A DNA stretch of 64,000 bases from Silvibacterium bohemicum (lineage in GTDB: Bacteria; Acidobacteriota; Terriglobia; Terriglobales; Acidobacteriaceae). Below, one piece after another: positions 56,320 to 64,000 of the stretch. Under the pieces are notes generated by a model that was given only the letters and a program-made list of their open reading frames with translations, did no database searches and had not been told where the DNA came from. Each line of letters opens with the position of its first letter. Position 1 is the stretch's first letter. Made by a program: the position numbers and the translations under genes. The stretch spans positions 620,001-684,000 of the forward strand of contig NZ_LBHJ01000001.1 in the NCBI RefSeq assembly GCF_001006305.1, read 5' to 3'.

Positions 56320-56859
56320 ATGGGCGTGACGCTTGAGGACAACGCGGGCGCGGTCGCAGCCTTTCCTGCAACCTCGCGCTTCATGAGCCTCAAACGGAAT
56401 GAATCGGGAAGCGAACTAGTCGAGTTCGCTCTGGCGCTCAGTGTGGTGTTGGCGTGCGTCTTTGGGATTATCGATGGATCGCGTGCCGTCTTCGCCGAAC
56501 ACTATGTGGTGAACGCGGCGAGGGAGGCGACCCGCTATGCGATGGTACGAGGCTCGTCGTGGAATGGCACAGCGTGTACGACGCCCGCTACGTTCAGTTG
56601 CACCGCTACCAGCGCTCAAGTCACGAGCTTCGTGAATAGCAATATCCCGCCTGGCATTATGAGCAGTAAGGTGGGCGTGGTCACAACCTGGCCAGGAACG
56701 ACTTCGACCGGAGCGGCTTGCGATACCGTGAACGGCACCGATAGCCCCACATGCGTCGTCAGCGTTCAAGTAACGTATGCCTTCGCCTTCTCGCTGCCAT
56801 TTCTTCCTCAGAGCGCGATCAATTTTTCGAGCACTTCTACGTCTACAATTTTCCAGTGA
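56320..56859 (+). CDS. tadF: TadE-like pseudopilin 2
   Basis: This 179-aa protein has a TadE-type segment, RNESGSELVEFALALSVVLA, then FGIIDGSRAVFAEHYVVNAA and REATRYAMVRGSSW. The leader is about 33 residues. It ends the tad operon, one base after the previous stop. Whether it is TadE or TadF in role is uncertain. Confidence 0.82.
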   Translation: MGVTLEDNAGAVAAFPATSRFMSLKRNESGSELVEFALALSVVLACVFGIIDGSRAVFAEHYVVNAAREATRYAMVRGSSWNGTACTTPATFSCTATSAQVTSFVNSNIPPGIMSSKVGVVTTWPGTTSTGAACDTVNGTDSPTCVVSVQVTYAFAFSLPFLPQSAINFSSTSTSTIFQ

Positions 56860-56905
56860 GTCAAAGCTCTCTACCAGCTTTGCCAGTCACGTCGACCGGC
56901 GGAAT

Positions 56906-57133
56906 CTAGTGCCGCGCCACATTGGATTTATCCCACGGCCTGATCGTATGCCCTTTGACCTCTTGATTTCGCCGATTCGCTTCTTCCATCCGGCAGATCT
57001 TTTCTACCACCGCGACGCTGATGAATTGGTTGAGAGAGAGGCAGTCATCGTGAGCCATTTCGTGGGCCTCACGCCGCACCGCTTCCGATAGGCGGAGTGG
57101 AAAGTAAAGGCGCTGCCTGCGTTCGTCGGACAT
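56906..57133 (-). CDS. Small ribbon-helix-helix protein, copy 2
   Basis: This 75-aa protein is homologous to the copies at 37093-37317 and 58088-58279: LYFPLRLSEAVRREAHEMAH, then LSLNQFISVAVVEKICRMEE. AAGGAG lies 7 nt before its ATG 57133. It is convergent with the last pseudopilin gene and has no neighbouring toxin. Confidence 0.78.
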   Translation of the reverse strand: MSDERRQRLYFPLRLSEAVRREAHEMAHDDCLSLNQFISVAVVEKICRMEEANRRNQEVKGHTIRPWDKSNVARH

Positions 57134-57549
57134 GAGAAGCTCCTTTTTCCATCCGATCAGATGCTTTGTGTGAAGATGTTGAAATTATTCTCTCTCTACT
57201 TTCGGCGGAAATCATGGCAGGTTCCAATCATCGTCAACATCGGGGATTACTTCGGTGAGGTTGACAGTCCACCTATCGACAAGAACACTTGCAGGCTGTA
57301 TCTCCGAACTATAGGCGGAGGCAGACTCAAGGATGTAAATCGATTAAGTCTCGACCAATAGATTAGGTGGAGGAGGTCGCTAGGTTAGGGGCCAGGAATA
57401 TTTTCTCTCCGGCCATCTGCAGCAGCTTCAATGATGTTGCCGGTGATGTCAAGCTAGGCTGGTTAGATATGGGGCAAGGCGGCCTCACATAGATGTTGAT
57501 TGATGCGATGGTGGTTGCCTGTGCCACATAAGTCACATGGCTTTCTAGG
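57134..57549 (+). other. Gene-poor stretch after the tad locus
   Basis: Short frames are present, but none has a family pattern, ribosome site or composition that I trust. I see no RNA gene or repeat. Confidence 0.4.
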
Positions 57550-57942
57550 TTGGGATGCCGGACGATACATCCTACGGTGTTCACCTTTACTGTCCTATTG
57601 TTCCTGTCACTCTTGGCCGCGATCACGTGGCTTGCCACCCGCGCCATCGTACGCCGAGGCTGCGGCTTTCCGGCGCCTTCGCGAGAGGACCTAAAAGTAT
57701 TGTTGACCAGAGCACACGACTTGTTGACTGCCGGAAGCACGGATTCACAGCAGCGTGCCTGCGACCTCGAGGCCTTACTTCTGCTTAGCCATGTCCTAAA
57801 GCAGGACAATCTTTCTGAAGCCGGCAGGGGCGCCATCGAGCAGGTTAAGAATGAAATCGAAAAGCAGATAGATGAGAATGCCGACGGGATGATGCGGTTC
57901 ATGTGGAAATGTTCGTTGCATGAGGCGAAGCATTCGATGTGA
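57550..57942 (+). CDS. Hypothetical membrane-anchored protein
   Basis: This frame has up to 130 aa, with one N-terminal helix (VFTFTVLLFLSLLAAITWLA) and a charged helical cytoplasmic part (EDLKVLLTRAHDLLTAGSTD, GAIEQVKNEIEKQIDENADG). I do not recognise the family. Start codons are weak (TTG 57550 or GTG 57577, neither with a good ribosome site). The hydrophobic and helical pattern suggests a real gene more than the antisense frame does. Confidence 0.45.
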   Translation: MGCRTIHPTVFTFTVLLFLSLLAAITWLATRAIVRRGCGFPAPSREDLKVLLTRAHDLLTAGSTDSQQRACDLEALLLLSHVLKQDNLSEAGRGAIEQVKNEIEKQIDENADGMMRFMWKCSLHEAKHSM

Positions 57943-58087
57943 AAGCCTCCAGTCCTCGCTAACGATTGCTATTTGAAATAGTCGCTTCAGGCAAATGCAG
58001 CAAAAGATACCGCAGGACAACAAAGGGAATGCCGATCCACTTACGGTATTAGAATGTATCGTTGGTTTTTCGACGGAGACACTCAGT

Positions 58088-58279
58088 ATGGGCCAAACGG
58101 AGAACATCGCTCGCAGTTTTGCATTACGGTTGCCGCAGTCATCGCTCGCCAGAGCGAAAGTTCTTGCCGAGACTGAAGGGATCTCTCTCAATCACTTCAT
58201 TAACCTTGCAATCGTCGAAAAAATTACCCGGCTCAAAGAACTGGACAAAACACTCTCTACGGGTACAGAAGCCTCGTGA
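58088..58279 (+). CDS. Small ribbon-helix-helix protein, copy 3
   Basis: This 63-aa protein is the third paralogue: RSFALRLPQSSLARAKVLAE, then GISLNHFINLAIVEKITRLK. The ATG 58088 fits the start of the other copies. The frame extends upstream to 57995 without support. No toxin gene is adjacent. Confidence 0.7.
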   Translation: MGQTENIARSFALRLPQSSLARAKVLAETEGISLNHFINLAIVEKITRLKELDKTLSTGTEAS

Positions 58280-58691
58280 TGTCCGGAGGCTCGTCCTATC
58301 CCTGCTTCGAATGTTGGAATGCGCCCCCGCCGAAGCATGAGTTCCTTCTCGTAAATCGCTTTGTCGATTTGAGCGCGGGAGATCCCAGCTGCCGAACCTG
58401 ATCTCATCTGCGGACAATAGCGCGCAATTGGAATGATTTCGTACATTGAGTTGGCAGGTGAAATTGGGTTTGTGCCGCGCCTCTCGAATCTCCGCTGTTA
58501 GTAGCAATGATCACCCCTGACGGGATTTGGCGACCCGCATTTCGAACTCTTTACATCTATTGGTGCGGCACTGTTATTGAGCTTTGCGCATGATGAGGGC
58601 TTACTTCTCAGAGGATGGTGTACGTGGCAGTCATCTGTTCTGCCGGTGCATTCCGGAAAAATATCTGAGCGGCGGTCTTGTCGCTTGCTCA
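58280..58691 (+). other. Gene-poor stretch before the TetR gene
   Basis: Only short frames without recognisable domains are present. I see nothing identifiable here. Confidence 0.4.
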
Positions 58692-59345
58692 CTAAAGGCC
58701 ACGTCGCGACGGTGAAGATATACCAAGATAGCCATATACGGCGCGGCGCACTCGTTCCTCAAGTCGATGCGCATCCGTCTCGCCGCGTTCTCCAGCCGCA
58801 TCGACAATACCCTTCGCGATGGCGATTAGATCGAAGGCGGCTTCCTGCATGTTCCTGATATAAGGAGCGCCGGGCCGGCTGAATGTCCGTAGGAGTGTCC
58901 GATGTATCGCGTCGGTTACATGCCGAATGCGCGGAGCGATGGGCAGCCGGCTCTGTTCAAAATCCAACAAGCGTGCGAGTTTGGGTCGTCTCATCTGGTG
59001 AGTCACCGCGGCCTTGATCAAGTGATGCATCGCGTCGCGATAGTCCGCAATGGAGTCGGCTTCGGTCACATCCGCTGACAATAAAGTCAACTCGCGCTCG
59101 ATCAGCGCAACCGTCACGGCATCCTTGCCGGGAAAATATTGGTAGAGAGAACCAATGCTAACGCCGGCGCGTTCGGCGATGGCATTGGTGGTGTAGCCTT
59201 CGAAGCCATGCTTTTCCAATATGCGAGCTGCCGCTTCGAGTACGGCGTTCACTGTCTCGGTGGCACGCGATTGCGTCGGCTGTTTACGAGGGTCTAGAGC
59301 TTGCGGCGGCCTGGTTTTGCCTTGGGCGGAATGCGAGTAGCGCAC
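58692..59345 (-). CDS. TetR/AcrR-family repressor
   Basis: This 217-aa protein has an N-terminal TetR helix-turn-helix (RILEKHGFEGYTTNAIAERA, GVSIGSLYQYFPGKDAV) and a C-terminal ligand domain (YRDAMHHLIKAAVTHQMRRP, LLRTFSRPGAPYI). It is divergent from the darcynin gene, and an inverted repeat sits exactly at its start. It probably represses itself and darcynin. The inducer is unknown. Confidence 0.9.
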   Translation of the reverse strand: MRYSHSAQGKTRPPQALDPRKQPTQSRATETVNAVLEAAARILEKHGFEGYTTNAIAERAGVSIGSLYQYFPGKDAVTVALIERELTLLSADVTEADSIADYRDAMHHLIKAAVTHQMRRPKLARLLDFEQSRLPIAPRIRHVTDAIHRTLLRTFSRPGAPYIRNMQEAAFDLIAIAKGIVDAAGERGETDAHRLEERVRRAVYGYLGISSPSRRGL

Positions 59346-59361
59346 ATGAGCTTTCGCTCAT
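59346..59361. promoter_or_regulatory. Inverted repeat between TetR and darcynin genes
   Basis: ATGAGC-TTTC-GCTCAT is a perfect dyad that begins one base from the TetR start codon and runs into a TATTCT (59361-59366), a candidate darcynin -10. It is a likely TetR operator. Confidence 0.5.
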
Positions 59362-59399
59362 ATTCTATGTCCAAGATCGCATGGAAAGAAGGACAGAAA

Positions 59400-59777
59400 A
59401 TGATTGAGGACAAACAGGGGCGTGCGACGGAGCAGAGAAAGATCGTGCTCACCGCGTTCATGCTGGTGAAATCGATGCCAGAGTGGCATGGATTCAGCAA
59501 AGAGGAGCGGTCTCGGCTCCTGGCTACACACGTTGAGCCAATTCTGAAGAAGCATTCTCCCGAAGTAATCCTACGTCTCTATGATGTGGAGTTTTATTCA
59601 GCCCGGGTCACCGATGTCTGGATATGGGAGGCGACGGATCATCTCGCATACGAATTTCTCGTGGAAGCTCTGCGGGAAACGCCCTTCTGGGATCGCTACT
59701 TTCAGATTGTGGAGATTCTACCCGGCGTAGAGAACGCCTACCCCAATAATTCCAAGCGCAGTTCCGCGGCTGCGTAA
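59400..59777 (+). CDS. Darcynin-family protein
   Basis: This 125-aa protein matches the darcynin family (LTAFMLVKSMPEWHGFSKEE, RLYDVEFYSARVTDVWIWEA, ETPFWDRYFQIVEILPGVEN). The family is soluble and of unknown function, often found beside TetR-type regulators. ATG 59400 has AAGGA 7 nt upstream; earlier in-frame ATG codons at 59346 and 59367 are less likely because the first lies in the operator. Confidence 0.85.
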   Translation: MIEDKQGRATEQRKIVLTAFMLVKSMPEWHGFSKEERSRLLATHVEPILKKHSPEVILRLYDVEFYSARVTDVWIWEATDHLAYEFLVEALRETPFWDRYFQIVEILPGVENAYPNNSKRSSAAA

Positions 59778-60107
59778 GATCGGCAGACTCGATTTTCTGT
59801 TGCTTCAAGTCTTCGACATTTTGAATGCCCCTCTTATGGGCGCACGGTGCTTGTACGCCCGATGATTCAGGGCTTTACACATTGTTTTTTCAATTGTTCT
59901 CAACATATGCAGCAGGAATCACCAAGTTCTAATCGTTTTCACCTAGATGCTTTTCCTTATCCAAAACTAAGCTCGGATGTAACAGGATAGCGAATGTGAA
60001 AATGCCATAAGAATGTGTGTTTCTTCGCATTAGCTCCGTCCGTATGAGTTCTCAAGAATAACTTCGATTTTTTGGGCAGATATTTCACATATATAAGGAG
60101 AAACACA
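59778..60107 (+). other. AT-rich intergenic region before hydrolase gene
   Basis: About 330 bp of AT-rich sequence. A TATATA at about 60091 and AAGGAG at 60095-60100 precede the hydrolase. I see no other gene or RNA. Confidence 0.4.
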
Positions 60108-60899
60108 TTGAAAGCAATCAAGTCTTTTGGAAATGTGGCAGTGGCGTGTGCCGCATTACTCACGATCATTCTTTCTGCCGCCAAGGCGACAGCGCAAACA
60201 TCTTCCGCCTCAGGGGCAAAAACCGTACTCCTCGTTCATGGGGCGTGGGCGGATGGTTCGTGCTGGTCGAAGGTCATTCCATTGCTGGAAGCGAAGGGCC
60301 TGCATGTTGTTGCCGTCCAGATTCCGCTGACGTCCTTTGCGGACGACATTGCGGCAACGCAGCGGGCAATCGCTCTCGAGGATGGGCCAGTATTGCTGGT
60401 TGGTCACTCCTACGGTGGAGCTGTCATCACCGAAGCCGGGAACGATCCTAAGGTCGCCGGACTCGTCTATATATCGGCCGTGGCTCCGGACCAGGGCGAA
60501 TCTGCCTTTGGTCTCATCACCAGCGTTCAAACACCTATCGGATCAGAGCTGCGTCCTGACAAGAGTGGATTTCTCAAACTCACTCCTAAGGGCATTGCTG
60601 AGGACTTCGCTCAAGACCTTTCTGCCAAAGAGATTGCGATTCTCACCGCGACCCAGGTGCCGACGAGCGTTGGTGCCATGAAGGGCGAAGTCACCAATCC
60701 AGCTTGGAAGTCGAAGGCTTCGTGGTACATCGTCGCAGCCAACGACCGGGCCATTTCACCCGAGCTCGAAAAAACGCAGGCGAAGAAGATCGGCGCGACA
60801 ACCACCACCGTCGCCTCCAGCCATGTCATTATGCTCGCTCAGCCGGCGCAGGTTGCCAATGTGATTCTCGATGCAGCATCGAAAGCCGCTTCGAAGTAG
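60108..60899 (+). CDS. Secreted alpha/beta hydrolase
   Basis: This 263-aa protein has a signal peptide ending AKATAQ. The alpha/beta-hydrolase fold follows: LLVHGAWADGSCWSKVIPLL, nucleophile elbow GHSYGGAV, acid residue in AANDRAIS and His in SSHVIMLAQP. Relatives are esterases or salicylate-esterase-like; the substrate is unknown. The start is TTG 60108 with AAGGAG 7 nt upstream; the upstream in-frame start at 60072 would put charged residues before the signal. Confidence 0.88.
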   Translation: MKAIKSFGNVAVACAALLTIILSAAKATAQTSSASGAKTVLLVHGAWADGSCWSKVIPLLEAKGLHVVAVQIPLTSFADDIAATQRAIALEDGPVLLVGHSYGGAVITEAGNDPKVAGLVYISAVAPDQGESAFGLITSVQTPIGSELRPDKSGFLKLTPKGIAEDFAQDLSAKEIAILTATQVPTSVGAMKGEVTNPAWKSKASWYIVAANDRAISPELEKTQAKKIGATTTTVASSHVIMLAQPAQVANVILDAASKAASK

Positions 60900-61254
60900 G
60901 AAATGTGCAGTTACTCCTCTTCAGCTCGACAAATAAATGAGCGGGATCTGACGTACCTATAAAAAAGGTACGTCAGATTTTTTCTCCCGATATAAGAACG
61001 GCGTCAAGAGTGGCCTCCAGATTCTCTGGAAGATCTTTTGCTGGAGATGTCCCTGTTTATCTCCGGCTTTGCCAAAGATGCAAGTGATGGGCTGCTTAGT
61101 CCTCCTTCGCAAAGCGCGCCTCTTTGCAGACCAAACCCTCACGCAATCTTTATTTCTCAAATCGATTCCATGGCGTTGCCCCTTTTTCCATTTGATTCCG
61201 CATTAAGGAATGAAGCTGGTCGATCAAGACACTTCAGAAAATGGAGATATTGCC
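60900..61254 (+). other. Intergenic region after hydrolase gene
   Basis: It holds the terminator at 60947-60983. Beyond it I see no gene; a GGAG 8 nt before ATG 61255 marks the next gene. Confidence 0.4.
60947..60983 (+). terminator. Rho-independent terminator of hydrolase gene
   Basis: An 11-bp perfect stem TCTGACGTACC / GGTACGTCAGA closes a 9-nt A-rich loop and is followed by TTTTTT. It lies 48 bp after the hydrolase stop. Confidence 0.85.
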
Positions 61255-61671
61255 ATGAAACGAATTACAGCAATGTTGGTCATTACGTTGGCAAGCTTTG
61301 TTGCCGCGGGTAGCGCGTTGGCTCAGGATCCCGGGGTTCAGGCAAACGTGCCTTTCGATTTCACTGTGGGCAACAAGTTGCTTCCTCCAGGCACGTATAC
61401 GATTGTTCCTGCGGACTACGGGGTGATCTTGATTCAAAGCCTCGACAAGCGTCATTCCGTATTCACCACGACCCGCCCCGATGCTCATGCCTCGGACTAC
61501 GACTCTAAACTCATCTTCACTAAGTATGGCGACCAGTACTTCCTCAGCGAAGTTCTCTGTCCCGCCGCTTCTGTGAATGTCGCGCTTCCCATGTCCAAGC
61601 AAGAGGCGAGGGTCCGTGTCCAGGAGGCGATGGTTTCCAGCAGCACACATGTACTGGTAGCCATGAAATGA
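61255..61671 (+). CDS. Small secreted acidobacterial protein, VPFDF type
   Basis: This 138-aa protein has a signal peptide ending SALAQ and a compact beta-rich domain (QANVPFDFTVGNKLLPPGTY, DYDSKLIFTKYGDQYFLSEV). Similar small exported proteins with this VPFDFxxGNK start are frequent in acidobacteria and of unknown function. ATG 61255 has GGAG 8 nt upstream. It is followed by a hairpin terminator. Confidence 0.82.
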   Translation: MKRITAMLVITLASFVAAGSALAQDPGVQANVPFDFTVGNKLLPPGTYTIVPADYGVILIQSLDKRHSVFTTTRPDAHASDYDSKLIFTKYGDQYFLSEVLCPAASVNVALPMSKQEARVRVQEAMVSSSTHVLVAMK

Positions 61672-61693
61672 CAAAGGGTTAGACAGCTATTGG

Positions 61694-61720
61694 GGCCTCG
61701 GAGACAGTGTCTCCGGGGCC
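61694..61720 (+). terminator. Hairpin terminator after small secreted protein
   Basis: The stem GGCC-T-CGGAGAC / GTCTCCG-G-GGCC closes an AGT loop. The T-tail is weak (TCTCGTTGTG). Confidence 0.6.
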
Positions 61721-61969
61721 TCTCGTTGTGAGTTTCATTCATGAGTATCCAATAACAGGCTGACCTCCCGCTTGAATTGATATAAGCTCTCTATCACTCC
61801 GTGCTACGACTCGCCCAGGTTCGCAGAGTCCGGATTGAAGAAGACGGTTTATAGCTCCAAACTGTAACCGCACGCAAAGCAGGTTATTCGATCTACAAAT
61901 TGTTGGCGGTCATGTGTCAGTCGCTTGCAACAATATCCGTAAATCAGGCTCTTGGATGGGCCGAGGATT

Positions 61970-64000
61970 ATGTCGAATCGACGAGAATCCGCAGAGCAAC
62001 TGTTCGAAGCCGCGCTGGCTCTCGATGCGGAAGAGAGGACTGCCTTCCTCGATAAGATATCCCCGAGCGATCCTGCCCTGCGAAGATTGGTCGAAGAGCT
62101 TCTCGCTGAAGATGCCGTGGCCGGTAGCTTTCTTCAGCATGGGCCTCTGGACTTCATGCATGAAGCATCGACCGATACGGCTTCGCCGGGAGACGCGAAT
62201 CGATTCGATGATTGGATCGGAAATGGCGCTCGTGCCGGCCGGCTGCGAACCGGCCAGATACTGATCGACAGATTTACTATTGTCCGCTTCGTTGCGAAAG
62301 GAGGGATGGGAGAGGTCTATGAGGTGGAAGACAGTTTTCTGTGCGGCGTACACGTGGCGCTCAAAACCATCCTCCCGCAGATAGCTGCCGATCCCGGCCT
62401 TCAGCAGAGATTTACCAGGGAGGTTTTGCTGGCACGCGAGGTGAGCCATCCCAACCTATGTCCGATCTATGACATCTTTCATTGTGAGGAACCGCCGCCG
62501 GGCTTCCTGTTCCTCACCATGAAGCTGTTGCCGGGCAAGACTCTGGCCGCCAAGCTTCGGGAATCGACTCCGATTTCGACTGAGGAGGGACAGGCGATCC
62601 TTAAGGGAATTGCCGCAGGAATCGCCGCGATCCATGCGGCCGGTATCGTTCATCGGGACATTAAGCCGAGCAACCTCATGCTCGACGGGGCAGGAGCAGA
62701 TATCCGGGTGTGGATCACCGATTTTGGATTGGCTCGCGCGTTCGAAGCAGAACCCACATTCCCCGGCCCGGCCATCATCGCAGGAACTCCAGCATATATC
62801 GCGCCCGAGGTATTGATGGGCCATCCCCCATCGCAGGCTAGCGACCTTTATGCCTTAGGCGTTGTATTGCATGAAATCTTCACAGGTAAAAAGCCCATTA
62901 AGGCGACAGACTCAACATCTCCCGTGGTCAGCCCGTCACTTAGCTTATCTGGCGTACCTGCTTCTTGCGCGCAATTGATCAGGGCATGCCTCGATCAAGA
63001 TCCACAGCGTAGATGCCGAGCGTTTCAGGAAACGTTGGAGTCGCTAAGCCTCAAACCAGGCAGATCGTGGACCCGGCGCAAATTTATCGGAGTCGCGGCT
63101 GCGGGTGCCTGTAGTGCGGCCGGCGTCGCCTGGTGGAAGAAAGATTCCGTCGAAGATTTCTTACATCCGCTGCCGGCTAAGCGCTTCGTCGCGCTGCTCA
63201 ATTGGCCAAGGACTTCCGATAACAAATTAGCTCCTATGCTATCTGGCGCTCTCAGTGCAATTCAGAGAGAACTTGAGCGACTGGAGGCCTTCGACAAAAA
63301 CCTTTTCGTGATTTCTCCGGAGGACGCACACCAGGAAGTTCCCTCCGATGCTCATTTAAGGGAGATCAGCGATCCCCTTGGAGCGAATCTGATTTTGGCC
63401 GCATCTGCAGTTCCGGGAGTAAGTCATCTTCAGCTGATACTGCGCTTGCTGAATCCCTATTCGAATAAATCGATCCGCGAAAGAGATGTTACATGCGCAT
63501 TCGCGGATATCACGTCTCTCTCTGACAAAGCGGTCCAGGCTGCAGCACGGCTTCTCGATGTCAACGGCTATTTGCAGGGCCGGGCGCGAATCGACCAGGG
63601 CACGCAATCTGCTTCCGCTTATATCGCCTTTCAATCCGCCGAAGCGCTGATGAAGCTGCCCAATGACAGCGGTCTCGATGCGGCTATCGAAAAGTACAAA
63701 GAAGCGATTGAACTAGATCCGCACTATGCGCAGCCTCACGCAGAGCTGGCCATCGCCTACGGCCGTCTCTACGGAATACGACGTGATCCGGGCGCGCTGG
63801 ACCTTGCACGCGGGAACTGTCAGGTTGCTCTGTCACTCGAACCGCACCTGGTGGATGCCCATCTTGCTCTGGCATTGGTATCGGAGTTAACCGGCGACGA
63901 GCGTGGAGCACTAAGCGAGTTCGGCAAAGCGCTTGCCCTAGACCCCTCTAACCCAAAAACACTTGTGTGGCAGGCTCAACTTTACGGTCGATTGGAACGA
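61970..64000 (+). CDS. Ser/Thr protein kinase with TPR repeats (partial, 3' end outside)
   Basis: I read 677 residues directly; the frame has no stop and runs off the window. After a helical N-terminus (QLFEAALALDAEERTAFLDK), the kinase domain has the glycine loop AKGGMGEVYEV, the ATP Lys in VALKT, the catalytic loop IVHRDIKPSN, DFGLA and GTPAYIAPEV. A single membrane segment follows, preceded by TRRKFIGVAAAGA, which resembles a twin-arginine motif. The exported C-terminal part has at least two TPR units (AIEKYKEAIELDPHYAQPHA, ALSEFGKALALDPSNPKTLV). It is a PknB-like sensor kinase of the acidobacterial type. Confidence 0.92.
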   Translation, partial: MSNRRESAEQLFEAALALDAEERTAFLDKISPSDPALRRLVEELLAEDAVAGSFLQHGPLDFMHEASTDTASPGDANRFDDWIGNGARAGRLRTGQILIDRFTIVRFVAKGGMGEVYEVEDSFLCGVHVALKTILPQIAADPGLQQRFTREVLLAREVSHPNLCPIYDIFHCEEPPPGFLFLTMKLLPGKTLAAKLRESTPISTEEGQAILKGIAAGIAAIHAAGIVHRDIKPSNLMLDGAGADIRVWITDFGLARAFEAEPTFPGPAIIAGTPAYIAPEVLMGHPPSQASDLYALGVVLHEIFTGKKPIKATDSTSPVVSPSLSLSGVPASCAQLIRACLDQDPQRRCRAFQETLESLSLKPGRSWTRRKFIGVAAAGACSAAGVAWWKKDSVEDFLHPLPAKRFVALLNWPRTSDNKLAPMLSGALSAIQRELERLEAFDKNLFVISPEDAHQEVPSDAHLREISDPLGANLILAASAVPGVSHLQLILRLLNPYSNKSIRERDVTCAFADITSLSDKAVQAAARLLDVNGYLQGRARIDQGTQSASAYIAFQSAEALMKLPNDSGLDAAIEKYKEAIELDPHYAQPHAELAIAYGRLYGIRRDPGALDLARGNCQVALSLEPHLVDAHLALALVSELTGDERGALSEFGKALALDPSNPKTLVWQAQLYGRLER

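Noticed and set aside
57161-57361. 66-aa plus-strand frame after the second RHH gene
   Set aside because: No ribosome site, domain or conservation pattern is visible; probably chance.
57363-57902. Minus-strand frame opposite the hypothetical membrane protein
   Set aside because: Its Ser/Arg-rich composition and lack of domain pattern indicate an antisense shadow.

Overview
The window looks like a chromosomal segment from an acidobacterium, most probably class Terriglobia (Acidobacteriaceae). This is inferred from gene content. Supporting features are a methionine synthase split into a homocysteine half and a folate/B12/reactivation half, several exported enzymes with twin-arginine signals, a subtilase with a C-terminal ALWG-repeat tail, putative-Ig-repeat lipoproteins, a small secreted VPFDF-type protein and FG-GAP/UnbV proteins. 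Base composition is moderately GC-rich by eye. There are no rRNA or tRNA genes, CRISPR array, insertion sequence or prophage that I can support. The window cuts genes at both ends: an FAD oxidoreductase at the left and a Ser/Thr kinase at the right.

Left part (1-15.5 kb). A three-gene minus-strand operon encodes an exported SelA-like PLP enzyme, an exported RidA and an FAD oxidoreductase. Next comes a Tat-exported phospholipase C. A Fur-family regulator faces a likely zinc-starvation operon: a COG0523 GTPase, cysteine-free L28, cysteine-free L33 and an unrecognised 200-aa protein. A perfect dyad encloses the predicted -10 of that operon. Then follow split metH, an O-methyltransferase and an HTTM membrane protein with its companion.

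Middle part (15.9-35 kb). A PpiC/FG-GAP/UnbV fusion is coupled to a CusF-SCO copper protein. A TM-HD-GYP-GAF-GGDEF protein is translationally coupled to a complete peptide ABC transporter (two permeases, binding protein, one ATPase). A subtilase, a degenerate LuxR regulator and a GntR regulator follow. The GntR regulator appears to control itself and the divergent doxX/chrA pair through a shared operator. An XRE/MmyB regulator, a methyltransferase, a small basic protein and two VOC proteins complete this part.

Right part (35-57 kb). This is a surface and motility region: a chemoreceptor, a 1405-aa Ig-repeat lipoprotein, an OmpA-family porin, a GQDEF-EAL protein and a complete Flp/Tad pilus locus (flp to tadE). 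The Ig lipoprotein and flp share a conserved palindromic upstream element. Three small ribbon-helix-helix proteins of one family lie on either side of this region.

Right end (57-64 kb). After a gene-poor stretch come a TetR/darcynin divergent pair, a secreted alpha/beta hydrolase, the small secreted protein and the truncated Ser/Thr kinase with TPR repeats.
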